Source: Colwellia sp.
GTDB lineage: Bacteria; Pseudomonadota; Gammaproteobacteria; Enterobacterales; Alteromonadaceae
Reading direction: 5' to 3'
Assembly (NCBI RefSeq): GCF_013214175.1
Contig: NZ_JABSPA010000008.1
Span: 124,001 to 188,000, forward strand
Length of the DNA: 64,000 nucleotides
The position numbers and the translations under genes are program-made. This document shows positions 54,624-64,000 of the stretch, one piece after another (position 1 is the first letter of the stretch; every line of letters begins with the position of its first letter). The notes under the pieces are model-generated. The model had not been told where the DNA came from. It was given only the letters and a program-made list of their open reading frames with translations, and ran no database searches.

Positions 54624-57434
54624 TTAATCTAATGTTAACGCTTGGGTAATAAGCGCTTGCTGTTCTTTCACATGAACTGACATATACCCAACAGCAGGTG
54701 CTGCTGAAGCCTTACGGCCTGCATAAGTCAAATAAGTACCTTCAGGGATAGCAGCTCTAAAATGATGCTGTGAACAATACCAAGCACCTTGGTTTTGCGG
54801 CTCTTCCTGACACCAAACAAATTGCTTCACATGTTGGTATTGTTTTAATACCGCTTGTAGCTCTTGTTCAGGGAATGGGTAAAGTTGCTCAATACGTACA
54901 ATAGCAACATTATTAAGTTCATTTTTACGGCGTTGATCTAATAGCTCGTAATATACTTTACCGCTACAGAACACTACACGCTCAACTGCACTGGAATCTA
55001 ATTCGTCTATTTCACCGATAACATTATGGAACACACCCGTGGCCATTTCTTCTAATGAAGAAACCGCTAATGGATGACGTAATAATGACTTAGGTGACAT
55101 AACCACTAATGGACGACGCATAGGGCGAACCACTTGGCGGCGTAACATATTAAATACTTGCGCAGGTGTTGATGGTACACAAACTTGCATATTATGATCA
55201 GCACAGAGTTGTAAGAAACGTTCTAAACGTGCTGATGAATGCTCTGGACCTTGACCTTCATAGCCATGTGGTAACAACATAGTTAAGCCACATAAACGGC
55301 CCCACTTTTGTTCACCTGAACTAATAAATTGGTCAAAAACCACTTGCGCACAGTTAGCAAAATCGCCAAATTGTGCTTCCCAAATAGTTAAACCAGCTGG
55401 CTCAGCCGTAGTGTAGCCATATTCAAAAGCTACTACTGATACTTCTGACAATACCGAGTCATGAATATCAAATGGACCTTGACCTTCACGGATATTTTCT
55501 AATGGTGAATAAGTACTGCCATCATCTTGATTATGTAAAACTGCATGACGATGGAAGAAGGTGCCGCGACCTGAATCTTGGCCGGTAATACGAACACGTT
55601 TACCAAGATCAACAATAGTTGCATAAGCTAAGTTTTCAGCCATGCCCCAATCCAGTAATTTTTCACCTTTAGCCATTCTCATGCGATCATCATAGATCTT
55701 CTTAACACGCGAATGTACAGGGTGACTTTCTGGAATAGTGGCAATTTTCGTTGCTAAGTCTGTTAGTTTATCAAGCTCTATTGCTTTATCGTAATCATCA
55801 TCCCACTCATGACCAAGATAAGGGGTCCAATCAACAGAATGTTCTGTCATTGGACGCCATTGCTCAACAGTACACTGACCTTCATCAAGCAATTTACGGT
55901 AATAAGCAGTTAGCTCATCAACTTTTGCTTGCGTCAAGCTGCCTTCTGCGGCCAATTTTTCTGCGTATAATTGACGTGGTGTAGGATGCTTTTTAATGAT
56001 TTTATACATCATTGGCTGAGTAGCACTTGGCTCATCAGCTTCATTATGTCCATGACGGCGATAACAAACTAAATCGATAACCACGTCACGTTTAAATTCA
56101 TTACGGTAATCAAGGGCTATTTGGGTTACTAAAATAACCGCTTCTGGATCATCACCATTTACATGTAAAATTGGCGCCTGTACCATTTTAGCAATTTCAG
56201 TACAGTATTCACCTGAGCGGGTATCTTCTGCTACTGAAGTAGTAAAGCCAACTTGGTTATTAACCACGATACGTACCGTGCCACCCACTTTAAATGCACG
56301 CGCTTGCGACATGTTAAAAGTTTCTTGCACCACACCTTGACCGGCAATAGCCGAATCACCATGAATGGTAATAGGTAATACTAAATCACCTTGGTCACCT
56401 TCAACACCGCCGCGTCTATCTTGTCTAGCTCTTACCGAGCCAATAACAACAGGATTAACAATTTCAAGATGCGAAGGGTTAAACGCTAAGGCTAAATGAA
56501 CATTACCGCCAGGAGTAACAAAATCTGAAGAATAACCTTGATGGTATTTCACATCACCCGAGCTTGATATTTCATCATGTTTACCGGCAAACTCATCAAA
56601 TAACTTTGATGGATTTTTACCCATAACATTAACTAATACATTTAAACGACCGCGATGTGCCATGCCCATAACCACTTCTTTAGTGCCAGCAGTACCAGCG
56701 CGAGTGATTAATTCTTTAAGCATGGGAACGAGTGCATCACCACCTTCTAATGAAAAGCGTTTTGCACCTGGGAATTTCGCCCCTAGATATTTCTCTAAAC
56801 CATCAGCGGCAATCAAACCTTTAAAGATTTCGGTCTTTTCATCAACGCTCAAATTAGCTTGTGACTGAACTGATTCAAGACGTTGTTGTATCCAACGTTT
56901 CTCATCAGTTGAGGTCATGTGCATATATTCAGCGCCAATAGAACCACAATAGGTAGCTTTTAAGGTTTTAAATAACTCACCTAACTTCATGGTCTCTTTG
57001 CCAACAGCAAATGAGCCTAAATTAAATTCTTTATCAAAGTCGTTTTCTGATAAGTCATGATGCGATAATTGCAAATCACGAACTTTATCGCGTTGCCATA
57101 AACCCAAAGGATCTAAATTAGCGTTTTGATGACCGCGGAATCTAAAAGCATTAATAAGTTGTAATACTTTTACCTGTTTAGCATCTCCACCGGAAACAAC
57201 AACTTGTTTTTGGGTTTGTTTTGCTAAGGTTTTAAATTCTTCACGGATAGCACTGTGGCGGTATTCCACCTCACTGCCTTCGACTTTAGGGAGTTGACCG
57301 AAGATTTCTTGCCATTCTGTTGATACAGAGGCGGAGTTATCTAGGTATGATTCGTACAATTCTTCGATATAAACGATGTTGCCACCGTTTAAGTGGGAAG
57401 ACTCTAGCCAAGCCTTCATTACACCTTCTGGCAT
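54624..57434 (-). CDS. sucA: 2-oxoglutarate dehydrogenase E1
   Basis: This is the thiamine-diphosphate E1 subunit, which decarboxylates 2-oxoglutarate and passes succinyl to SucB. The ThDP signature is in the form GDSAIAGQGVV ... NNQVGFT, with GMAHRGRLNVL and HLALAFNPSHLE nearby, and the C-terminal half contains GQDSGRGTFFHRHAVLH and LLPHGYEGQGPEHSSARLER. The start at 57434 (MPEGVMKAWLESSH) lines up with E. coli (MQNSALKAWLDSS). The ATG at 57464 would add 10 residues. AAGGA precedes the chosen start. sucB follows after about 60 bp. Confidence 0.97.
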   Translation of the reverse strand: MPEGVMKAWLESSHLNGGNIVYIEELYESYLDNSASVSTEWQEIFGQLPKVEGSEVEYRHSAIREEFKTLAKQTQKQVVVSGGDAKQVKVLQLINAFRFRGHQNANLDPLGLWQRDKVRDLQLSHHDLSENDFDKEFNLGSFAVGKETMKLGELFKTLKATYCGSIGAEYMHMTSTDEKRWIQQRLESVQSQANLSVDEKTEIFKGLIAADGLEKYLGAKFPGAKRFSLEGGDALVPMLKELITRAGTAGTKEVVMGMAHRGRLNVLVNVMGKNPSKLFDEFAGKHDEISSSGDVKYHQGYSSDFVTPGGNVHLALAFNPSHLEIVNPVVIGSVRARQDRRGGVEGDQGDLVLPITIHGDSAIAGQGVVQETFNMSQARAFKVGGTVRIVVNNQVGFTTSVAEDTRSGEYCTEIAKMVQAPILHVNGDDPEAVILVTQIALDYRNEFKRDVVIDLVCYRRHGHNEADEPSATQPMMYKIIKKHPTPRQLYAEKLAAEGSLTQAKVDELTAYYRKLLDEGQCTVEQWRPMTEHSVDWTPYLGHEWDDDYDKAIELDKLTDLATKIATIPESHPVHSRVKKIYDDRMRMAKGEKLLDWGMAENLAYATIVDLGKRVRITGQDSGRGTFFHRHAVLHNQDDGSTYSPLENIREGQGPFDIHDSVLSEVSVVAFEYGYTTAEPAGLTIWEAQFGDFANCAQVVFDQFISSGEQKWGRLCGLTMLLPHGYEGQGPEHSSARLERFLQLCADHNMQVCVPSTPAQVFNMLRRQVVRPMRRPLVVMSPKSLLRHPLAVSSLEEMATGVFHNVIGEIDELDSSAVERVVFCSGKVYYELLDQRRKNELNNVAIVRIEQLYPFPEQELQAVLKQYQHVKQFVWCQEEPQNQGAWYCSQHHFRAAIPEGTYLTYAGRKASAAPAVGYMSVHVKEQQALITQALTLD

Positions 57435-57531
57435 TGCCTTGTTCCTTTGCTGGGGGTAAAGCAATTAAAATTTATAACCATTGTAAGTTCAAAATAAACC
57501 TAAACGGTTACGCTAAAAACATATTTAATTT

Positions 57532-57592
57532 AACAGGGTATTCCATTTAAAAGCTAAACGGACAGTTTAACTGAAAAGTATAATACCCTGTT
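57532..57592 (-). other. Inverted-repeat structure between sdhB and sucA
   Basis: aacagggtatt (57532-57542) and its complement (57582-57592) form an 11-bp stem, with a smaller pair agctaaac/gtttaact inside. It lies in the approximately 240-bp sdhB-sucA gap. It could be an mRNA processing or stability element; the function is not known. Confidence 0.5.
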
Positions 57593-57670
57593 TATTCTTG
57601 CATATAAATCAATAAAGTAAACTTAGACTAAAGCAGTAGTTAAAGTAACTTTAGCTAAGCTTAAATGTTA

Positions 57671-58378
57671 TTAAACCGCGCGGTTTAATAACATTGATTT
57701 AATATGACCAATAGCTTTGGTTGGGTTTAATCCTTTTGGACAAACATCAACACAGTTCATAATACCGTGACAACGGAATACGCTATAGGCATCTTGTAAA
57801 TCATCTAAACGCTCTTCTGTAGCAGTATCACGACTATCAATTAAGAAGCGATAAGCATGCAACAAACCTGCTGGACCGATAAACTTATCCGGATTCCACC
57901 AAAATGAAGGACATGAAGTTGAACAACATGCACATAAAATACACTCATAAAGGCCGTCTAATTTTTCACGTTCTTCAATTGATTGTATGTTTTCACGCGC
58001 AGCGGGTTGAGCATCGTTGATCAAGTATGGTTTAATTTTTTCATATTGCTGATAAAATTGTGTCATATCAATAATCAAGTCACGCACTACCGGTAAACCA
58101 GGTAGTGGACGTAAAACGATAGTTTTCGCTTTTAACTCTGATAATGGCGTGATACAAGCCAAACCATTTTTACCATTCATGTTTAAACCGTCAGAGCCAC
58201 ATACACCCTCACGACATGAACGACGGAATGATAAGGTTGCGTCTTCTTCTTTCAAAAGAATAAGCGCATCAAGAATCATCATATCAGAGCCTTCAGGCAC
58301 TTCCAGCTGATAATCTTTCATGTATGGCTTAGCGTCTACATCAGGATTGTAGCGGTAAATCGAAAAATTTTGTTTCAT
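57671..58378 (-). CDS. sdhB: Succinate dehydrogenase iron-sulfur subunit
   Basis: This is the Fe-S subunit of succinate dehydrogenase, linking the flavoprotein to the membrane anchors. The [2Fe-2S] cysteines are in SCREGVCGSDGLNMNG with a later Cys in GLACITPL. The [4Fe-4S] and [3Fe-4S] ligands are in CILCACCSTSCPSFWW and CHGIMNCVDVCPKGLNP. Its 235 aa is near the 238 of E. coli. The gap to sdhA is 24 bp, and sucA follows after a longer, structured gap. Confidence 0.97.
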   Translation of the reverse strand: MKQNFSIYRYNPDVDAKPYMKDYQLEVPEGSDMMILDALILLKEEDATLSFRRSCREGVCGSDGLNMNGKNGLACITPLSELKAKTIVLRPLPGLPVVRDLIIDMTQFYQQYEKIKPYLINDAQPAARENIQSIEEREKLDGLYECILCACCSTSCPSFWWNPDKFIGPAGLLHAYRFLIDSRDTATEERLDDLQDAYSVFRCHGIMNCVDVCPKGLNPTKAIGHIKSMLLNRAV

Positions 58379-58402
58379 CGTATATTTCCTACAATTAAGT
58401 CC

Positions 58403-60172
58403 TTAGTAAACACGTGCTTTCGGTGGGAAAGCTTCGCGGTGAACAGGTTTCATATTAACAGCACGTTTTGACATTGCTTCAGTTTCAGGCGTGTAAACTG
58501 AGTGACATAACCAGTTTACATCATCACGTTCAGTGAAATCTTGACGAGCATGAGCACCTCGAGATTCCGTACGGAAGTTCGCTGCTTTTGCTGAACAAAA
58601 TGCCGTTTCCATTAAGTTATCTAACTCTAAACACTCAATACGTTGAGTATTAAACTCAGAAGACTTATCATCTAAACGGGCAACTTTAAGACGATCACGA
58701 AGCTCAGTTAATTCAGTCATGCCTTTAGCCATGGCTTCTCCTTCTCGGAAAACCCCAAAGTTCATTTGCATACACTGTTGTAAATCTTTACGAATTTGTA
58801 CTGGGTCTTCACCTTTCGTAGAAGACTCCCAACGATTAGTACGAGCAAGTGACGCTTCTAAATCAGACTCAGAGGCATCGGTGCCTGATTGAGTTTCATT
58901 TAAGTAAGTACCTAAGAAGTTACCTGCAGCGCGGCCAAATACCACTAAATCAAGTAATGAGTTACCACCTAAGCGGTTAGCTCCATGCACAGATACACAG
59001 GCAATTTCACCTACGGCAAATAAACCTTCAACGATAGTTTCTTTACCATCAGTGCCAATGTTAAGCGCTTGACCATTAACGTTAGTCGGTACACCACCCA
59101 TTTGATAATGACAGGTAGGAATGACTGGAATTGGCTCTTCTGCTGGATCAACATGAGCAAAGGTCTTAGATAATTCACAAACACCGGGTAAACGTTTGTA
59201 TAAGGTTTCGCGACCTAAGTGATCAAGTTTTAACTTAATGTGAGGACCGTATTGAGGATGGTCACAACCACGACCTTCACGAATCTCTGTCATCATTGAA
59301 CGAGCAACAACATCACGACCCGCTAAATCTTTTGCGTTTGGCGCGTAACGCTCCATGAAGCGTTCGCCGTCTTTGTTAAGTAGATAACCACCTTCACCAC
59401 GACAACCTTCAGTAACTAATACACCCGCACCCGCGATACCGGTTGGGTGGAACTGCCACATTTCCATGTCTTGCATTTGAATGCCGGCACGAAGTGACAT
59501 ACCAACACCATCACCAGTATTGATATGAGCGTTAGTAGTTGAGGCGAAGATACGACCAGCACCACCAGTAGCAAGTACAGTAGCACGGGCTTTAAAGTAA
59601 ACAATTTCACCGGTTTCGATACAAATAGCGGTAGTACCTACAACAGCACCGTCACTATTTTTAACTAAATCTAAAGCATACCATTCAGAGTAAACGTTAG
59701 TTTTGTTTTTAACATTTTGTTGGTACAAACAATGTAGCAGCGCATGGCCAGTACGGTCAGCAGCAGCTGCAGTACGTGCAGCTTGCTCACCACCAAAGTT
59801 TTTAGACTGGCCACCAAACGGACGTTGGTAAATTTTACCATCTTCAGTACGAGAAAAAGGCAAACCCATTTTCTCTAGTTCAATGACAGATTCAGGACCT
59901 ACTTTACACATGTATTCAATAGCATCTTGGTCACCGATATAATCAGAGCCTTTAACGGTATCGTACATATGTTGTTCCCAGTGATCTTCATGGGCATTAC
60001 CTAAAGCAACGGTAATACCACCTTGAGCAGATACTGTATGAGAACGAGTTGGAAATACTTTAGAAATCAAGGCACAAGATTTGCCTGATTCAGAAATTGC
60101 TAATGCAGCGCGCATACCTGCGCCGCCTGCGCCAATAACTATGGCGTCAAATTCACGAATTGGAACGCTCAC
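58403..60172 (-). CDS. sdhA: Succinate dehydrogenase flavoprotein subunit
   Basis: This is the catalytic subunit that oxidises succinate to fumarate. The FAD-binding [11 protein letters not shown] and the covalent-flavin histidine in [10 protein letters not shown] are seen, with active-site [15 protein letters not shown] and [10 protein letters not shown], and [14 protein letters not shown] near the end. It has 589 aa, as expected. The stop of sdhD abuts its start, so translation in the sdh genes is tightly coupled. Confidence 0.98.
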   Translation of the reverse strand: MSVPIREFDAIVIGAGGAGMRAALAISESGKSCALISKVFPTRSHTVSAQGGITVALGNAHEDHWEQHMYDTVKGSDYIGDQDAIEYMCKVGPESVIELEKMGLPFSRTEDGKIYQRPFGGQSKNFGGEQAARTAAAADRTGHALLHCLYQQNVKNKTNVYSEWYALDLVKNSDGAVVGTTAICIETGEIVYFKARATVLATGGAGRIFASTTNAHINTGDGVGMSLRAGIQMQDMEMWQFHPTGIAGAGVLVTEGCRGEGGYLLNKDGERFMERYAPNAKDLAGRDVVARSMMTEIREGRGCDHPQYGPHIKLKLDHLGRETLYKRLPGVCELSKTFAHVDPAEEPIPVIPTCHYQMGGVPTNVNGQALNIGTDGKETIVEGLFAVGEIACVSVHGANRLGGNSLLDLVVFGRAAGNFLGTYLNETQSGTDASESDLEASLARTNRWESSTKGEDPVQIRKDLQQCMQMNFGVFREGEAMAKGMTELTELRDRLKVARLDDKSSEFNTQRIECLELDNLMETAFCSAKAANFRTESRGAHARQDFTERDDVNWLCHSVYTPETEAMSKRAVNMKPVHREAFPPKARVY

Positions 60173-60520
60173 TTATACACCCCACACGGTTAAAAAGCCA
60201 AACACTAGGTAGGCTAATAAGATAACTGAAAATACAAATTGCAAAGCACCGCGATAAAACGCTGGTTTAACGTAATCTGACAATACTTGCCATACGCCAA
60301 TTTTAGCGTGAGTAAGTAAAGCTAACAGTGCTAAGACTGTTGCCACTTTAACGCTGGTACAAGCAAAAAAACCTTGCCATAGTTCAAAGGTAACGCTCGG
60401 TGTTACCACAAAAAAACCGGCAAGCAGTAAGGTATATAGAGCAAGAATGATGGCACTCGCTCTTAAAAGGATAAAATCATGTACGCCATTTCGGCCTACT
60501 GATGCGACGACGTTTACCAT
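60173..60520 (-). CDS. sdhD: Succinate dehydrogenase membrane anchor subunit D
   Basis: This is the hydrophobic anchor that with SdhC binds ubiquinone and haem b. Three transmembrane segments are seen (about 20-40, 48-68 and 90-110), with the family pattern GVHDFILLRASAIIL near the N-terminus and HAKIGVWQVLSDYV, which includes the haem-ligand His and quinone-site Asp/Tyr region. The start is the ATG at 60520, with AGGAG seven bases upstream; an in-frame ATG at 60556 lies deeper in sdhC and is less likely. It overlaps sdhC by 7 nt. Confidence 0.94.
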   Translation of the reverse strand: MVNVVASVGRNGVHDFILLRASAIILALYTLLLAGFFVVTPSVTFELWQGFFACTSVKVATVLALLALLTHAKIGVWQVLSDYVKPAFYRGALQFVFSVILLAYLVFGFLTVWGV

Positions 60521-60888
60521 AACCAAACTCCTATTACTGCTGATACTGCTAACCAAATAATCATGATTAATTTGGCTGTGGCATTACCTGAAGCTAATTC
60601 TTCAAAATGACCCATATCCATAAATAAGTGGCGAATGCCGGCTAATAAATGGTAAGTCAATGCTGAAAGACAGCCAAAAATAATGAAGCTAAAGAATAAG
60701 CCATCAAGGTAACCTTGAATTTGACTAAATCCTTCTGCAGAAGAAAGAGAGATGGAAAGGGTCCACAATAAAATGCCAATAGCAAATACCATAATTACAC
60801 CAGAAATACGGTGAAGTATTGAGGCATTAGCTGCCGGGTGCATTTTAATTGTAGTTAGATCTAGATTTACAGGACGTTGTTTTTTCAC
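60514..60888 (-). CDS. sdhC: Succinate dehydrogenase cytochrome b556 subunit
   Basis: This is the other membrane anchor, carrying the haem and part of the quinone site. The family motif RPVNLDLTTIKMHPAANASI, then LHRISGVIM, contains the SdhC His-Arg-x-Ser-Gly element, and YHLLAGIRHLFMDMGHF carries the haem-ligand His. There are three membrane segments and 124 aa. It is the first gene of the cluster, with the 560-bp promoter region shared with gltA upstream. Confidence 0.96.
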   Translation of the reverse strand: MKKQRPVNLDLTTIKMHPAANASILHRISGVIMVFAIGILLWTLSISLSSAEGFSQIQGYLDGLFFSFIIFGCLSALTYHLLAGIRHLFMDMGHFEELASGNATAKLIMIIWLAVSAVIGVWLW

Positions 60889-61447
60889 AATTGTTGCCTA
60901 AAGAGCTCGAAAGCCTTCAACTTTTATTATTGTTACTCATGAACTACCTTTATCTAGTTGATTTCAAAACGTCACATTTGCAACGTAAAACAATAAAATA
61001 AAAGTAATTCCCGAAAGTGAACGGTATCTTTACACCCATTTTTGACGAGCGTACCGATCGTATACAATTCTAACTAACTTCATTACACGATTCTAGTTAG
61101 ATTTTGTAATATGACACAAAAAAAATTAAAGCAAAATGAATCATCGATCGAATAGAAAAAGCTACAGAACATAAGGATTATATAATCGATAACAGTGAAT
61201 TACAATTTTACCAAACCCTAAGATTTGTCATGGGTTAGTTTTTAAACGATTTTTTGTGCTGTATTAAACTTTAGTATAATTACTCTTACATTTTAAATTG
61301 ATTTCGAGGTAGAATGTCGCCAGTTTGAAAAACCCAAGAAAAGTCACAAAACTGATTATTTATTCACTAGGCTTAGTACGTGAATTGAGCAAGTTAGTCG
61401 AATGTCAGTAAATGTAAATAAATTATAATTGATAGGGGAAAAACATT
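60889..61447. promoter_or_regulatory. Shared promoter region of sdhCDAB-suc and gltA
   Basis: This is a 559-bp gap between divergent TCA operons. No ORF. A possible gltA -10 box (TATAAT at 61275-61280) lies about 170 bp before the gltA ATG, with a weak -35 (TTGTGC, 15-bp spacing). ArcA or CRP sites are expected by analogy with E. coli but were not convincingly seen. GATAGGGGAA just before the gltA start gives a good ribosome site. Confidence 0.6.
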
Positions 61448-62734
61448 ATGGCTGAATTAAAAGCCACTCTGAGTATTGATGGCAAAGAAATTGGACAGTT
61501 TTCAATTTTAAAAGGTACTGCTGGTACCGACGTAATTGATATTAGAACTCTAGGTAGCCATGGCTATTTCACCTACGACCCTGGCTTCTTAGCTACGGCA
61601 TCTTGTGAATCCTCGATTACGTTCATTGATGGTGATAAAGGTATATTGCAACATCGTGGTTATGCCATTGATGATTTAGCAAAAAAAGCTGATTACTTAG
61701 AAGTTTGTTATATCTTATTGAATGGTGATTCACCAAGCCAATCCCAATATGATGAATTTAAAAGCATCATCACTAACCATACTATGGTGCATGAAAAGTT
61801 AGCCCACTTCTTCCAAGGTTTTTTACCTGATGCGCATCCTATGGCGATGGTTTGTGGTGTTGTTGGCGCGATGTCATCTTTCTATCACAGTGACTTAGAT
61901 ATCACTGACCCTGCACAGCGTAAACGTAGTGCTCATAGATTAATTGCTAAAATGCCAACTATCTCGGCAATGGCTTATAAATACAGTGTTGGGCAACCTT
62001 TTGTTTACCCACGCAATGAGCTGTCTTATGCAGAAAACTTCCTGCACATGATGTTCTCAGTACCTGCTGAAGAATATATAGTAAGTCCTATCATAGCGAA
62101 TGCTATGGATAGAATCTTTACTTTACATGCTGATCATGAACAAAATGCTTCAACGTCTACCGTACGTTTAGCGGGTTCATCTGGCGCTAACCCTTATGCT
62201 TGTATTGCAGCGGGTGTCGCTTCTTTATGGGGACCAGCACATGGCGGCGCTAATGAAGCCTGTTTAACTATGCTTGAAGAGATAGGCACGTTAGACAGAG
62301 TTGATGAGTATGTTGCTAAAGCGAAAGATAAAAATGACCCTTTCCGCTTAATGGGCTTTGGTCATCGTGTATATAAAAACTTCGACCCTCGTGCAACGGT
62401 AATGCGCGAAACATGTCACGAAGTATTGAAAGAACTAGGTATTAGCGATCCACTACTTGATGTTGCTATGGCATTAGAGAAAGTAGCACTTGAAGACCAG
62501 TACTTTATTGAAAAGAAATTATACCCTAACGTAGATTTCTACTCAGGTATTATTCTTAAAGCCATTGGTATCCCGACAAGCATGTTCACAGTGATTTTTG
62601 CTATGTCTAGAACAGTAGGTTGGATTGCTCACTGGGATGAAATGTTATCTCAACCGGGTCAAAAAATCGGTCGTCCTCGCCAAAAGTATACTGGTGACAT
62701 TAACCGTGAATTCGTACCATTAAACAAAAAATAA
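61448..62734 (+). CDS. gltA: Citrate synthase (type II, hexameric)
   Basis: This enzyme condenses acetyl-CoA and oxaloacetate at the entry to the TCA cycle. Features of the NADH-regulated gammaproteobacterial type are the N-terminal beta domain ([13 protein letters not shown]), [18 protein letters not shown] and the catalytic histidines in [13 protein letters not shown] and [13 protein letters not shown], with the Asp in [10 protein letters not shown]. Length is 428 aa, as in E. coli (427). It is transcribed away from sdhC, the same order as in E. coli, and ends in a strong terminator. Confidence 0.98.
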   Translation: MAELKATLSIDGKEIGQFSILKGTAGTDVIDIRTLGSHGYFTYDPGFLATASCESSITFIDGDKGILQHRGYAIDDLAKKADYLEVCYILLNGDSPSQSQYDEFKSIITNHTMVHEKLAHFFQGFLPDAHPMAMVCGVVGAMSSFYHSDLDITDPAQRKRSAHRLIAKMPTISAMAYKYSVGQPFVYPRNELSYAENFLHMMFSVPAEEYIVSPIIANAMDRIFTLHADHEQNASTSTVRLAGSSGANPYACIAAGVASLWGPAHGGANEACLTMLEEIGTLDRVDEYVAKAKDKNDPFRLMGFGHRVYKNFDPRATVMRETCHEVLKELGISDPLLDVAMALEKVALEDQYFIEKKLYPNVDFYSGIILKAIGIPTSMFTVIFAMSRTVGWIAHWDEMLSQPGQKIGRPRQKYTGDINREFVPLNKK

Positions 62735-62760
62735 TGACTTAATTAAAAATTATTAAGTTA

Positions 62761-62786
62761 AAAAGGCAGCATTTGCTGCCTTTTTT
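62761..62786 (+). terminator. Rho-independent terminator after gltA
   Basis: The stem aaaaggcagc / gctgcctttt has a 4-base loop and continues into Ts. It lies 26 bp past the stop codon. Confidence 0.93.
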
Positions 62787-62994
62787 GTGTCTATCTTTTG
62801 GGAAAACCCTCAAACAAAGCATAACCTTAGTCTATACTTGCTATTCACAAAAGAAATACTCGCTAGTGGTGATTACTAGAGATAAAGACACTTTTGATAG
62901 ATAAGCAACTAAATTCCATTCCACTCCCTGCAGCTAGCCGTTATAATATCATTCTCAAATCTCTCACTTTCACAATAAGATCCCTTTATTACTT

Positions 62995-63813
62995 ATGTCT
63001 AACTACTCTTTACGATTCGGTGGTATTAGCCGTTTATATGGCGAACATGGCGCAAACATATTAAAACAAGCACACTTCTGCGTTATTGGTATCGGTGGAG
63101 TGGGCTCTTGGGTCGCCGAAGCCCTCGCTCGCAATGGCATAGGTCAAATTACGTTAATCGACTTAGATGACATTTGTACCACTAATATAAACCGTCAAAT
63201 ACATGCGTTAACCGATACTATTGGCCAAAGTAAAGTTGATGTAATGAGTGAACGAATTAAGCAGATCAATCCAGATTGCCACGTTAATATCATTGAAGAC
63301 TTCGTAACCGTTGAAAACTTATCAACTCTAATTACTAGAGATTATGATTATGTCATTGATGCTATTGACTCTGTTGACATCAAAACCCGCCTCATTGCTT
63401 TTTGTCGAGGAAGTAAACTGCCCATTATCACTATTGGTGGTGCTGGCGGACAGGTTGATCCAAGTAAAATTGAAATAACTGACTTGAGTAAAACGTATCA
63501 AGATCCCTTACTCGCTAAGGTAAAAAATCAACTACGCCGTGAATTTAATTTTCCCCGTGCAGACTTAAAAACAGCAGGGAAACGAAAGTTCTCAATTGAT
63601 GCAGTATATTCAACAGAGCAACTACGTTACCCAGCTGATAATAACGCAGGAGAGATTTGTTTGGCAAAACCAGATACTAGCAATAACGAGCACAACAGTA
63701 TGCGATTAGATTGCCGCAGTGGATTTGGCGCTACCACGCATGTTACCGCAACATTTGCATTTTTCGCAGTCGGTAGAGCAATTGATAAGCTGTTAAAAAA
63801 ACACAAGAAATAA
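62995..63813 (+). CDS. tcdA: tRNA cyclic-t6A37 synthase (TcdA/CsdL)
   Basis: This is an E1-like ATP-dependent enzyme that dehydrates threonylcarbamoyl-A37 of tRNA to the cyclic form. It has the N-terminal FGGISRLYGEHGANILKQ, the nucleotide site VIGIGGVGSWVAEALARNGI, the acidic IDLDDICTTNINRQ and the later DAIDSVDIKTRLI, then GGAGGQVDPSKI. The length (272 aa) is typical. Its neighbour on the opposite strand is a SufE/CsdE-like gene, matching the csdA-csdE-csdL association in E. coli. Confidence 0.95.
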   Translation: MSNYSLRFGGISRLYGEHGANILKQAHFCVIGIGGVGSWVAEALARNGIGQITLIDLDDICTTNINRQIHALTDTIGQSKVDVMSERIKQINPDCHVNIIEDFVTVENLSTLITRDYDYVIDAIDSVDIKTRLIAFCRGSKLPIITIGGAGGQVDPSKIEITDLSKTYQDPLLAKVKNQLRREFNFPRADLKTAGKRKFSIDAVYSTEQLRYPADNNAGEICLAKPDTSNNEHNSMRLDCRSGFGATTHVTATFAFFAVGRAIDKLLKKHKK

Positions 63814-63879
63814 TCGAGCTAAGATTAATGGCGTCAAACGATGAAGTCTACCCGGCTATAAGTGCAGGCTTGATGAGCT

Positions 63880-64000
63880 TTATGGATTCGCCAACAATCT
63901 AATTTTATCGACGATAGCTAATACACCATTACCCCGTGAAGGGCTTAAGTGCTGCATTAAACCTAATTTTGCAAAGTATTCATTGATATTAGTATCGTGT
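63880..64000 (-). CDS. csdE: SufE/CsdE-like sulfur acceptor, 3' end only
   Basis: Only the last 40 codons lie in the window. The minus-strand translation includes YFAKLGLMQHLSPSRGNGVL and AIVDKIRLLANP before the stop, the conserved C-terminus of SufE/CsdE (LGLxxHLSPSRxNGL). These proteins take persulfide sulfur from a cysteine desulfurase. Convergence with tcdA (csdL) makes CsdE more likely than SufE. The start is outside the window. Confidence 0.85.
   Translation of the reverse strand, partial: HDTNINEYFAKLGLMQHLSPSRGNGVLAIVDKIRLLANP

Overview
The window is AT-rich gammaproteobacterial chromosome. The gene set points to a marine member of the Alteromonadales, most likely Colwellia or a close relative: gltA divergent from sdhCDAB-sucABCD, an M9 collagenase, FadE beside a TetR regulator, TIGR03503 beside dnaQ, and many small AT-rich intergenic repeats. 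The genus is inferred from gene content and base composition, not from a search.

Layout. 1-2000: a LytS/LytTR-type two-component pair, with the regulator cut by the window edge. 2243-2554: a MITE-like inverted-repeat element. 2558-7055: HIT hydrolase, an M14-type desuccinylase/aspartoacylase, an alkaline phosphatase and cystathionine beta-lyase. 7100-7364: a second MITE-like element. 7515-12260: polB and dinG diverge around one LexA-box-like site. 12604-17253: a Sel1-repeat membrane protein, a small membrane protein, a DUF2947-like protein, rlmF and a YafJ-like amidotransferase.

17749-19937 is a decayed mobile region. It holds a ubiG fragment, a P2-GpA-like phage replication fragment, an unrecognised fragment and a broken tyrosine integrase. 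Two apparently intact genes sit between the phage remnants: a small protein carrying the motif HGGGGVYVPPK twice, and a membrane protein of about five segments.

20223-25414 is fatty-acid oxidation (fadE, a TetR regulator, a second acyl-CoA dehydrogenase). 25921-25997 is tRNA-Asp. 26252-29727 is a leftward cluster of a DUF599 protein, a DUF2919 protein, dnaQ and TIGR03503. 29999-38924 holds a META lipoprotein, cysK, a small lipoprotein, a DUF1653 protein, an acylphosphatase next to rlmI, a PilZ protein and hrpA. 39198-45783 holds small unknowns, membrane proteins, a DMT transporter, a collagenase-like lipoprotein, trxC and a cupredoxin behind a Fur-box-like site. 46254-50754 is accessory: orphan small proteins, a histidine-kinase remnant, a NADAR-RibA fusion, repeat-rich gene-free DNA and a DUF2971 protein with a HicB-like N-terminus.

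50821-62734 is the TCA block: sdhCDAB-sucABCD on the minus strand and gltA on the plus strand, together giving citrate synthase, 2-oxoglutarate dehydrogenase E1/E2, succinyl-CoA synthetase and succinate dehydrogenase. SucB carries two lipoyl domains, and a 60-bp hairpin separates sucB from sucC. The window ends with tcdA (csdL) and the 3' end of a SufE/CsdE-like gene, a pairing also seen in the E. coli csd cluster.

No rRNA genes or CRISPR arrays were seen.
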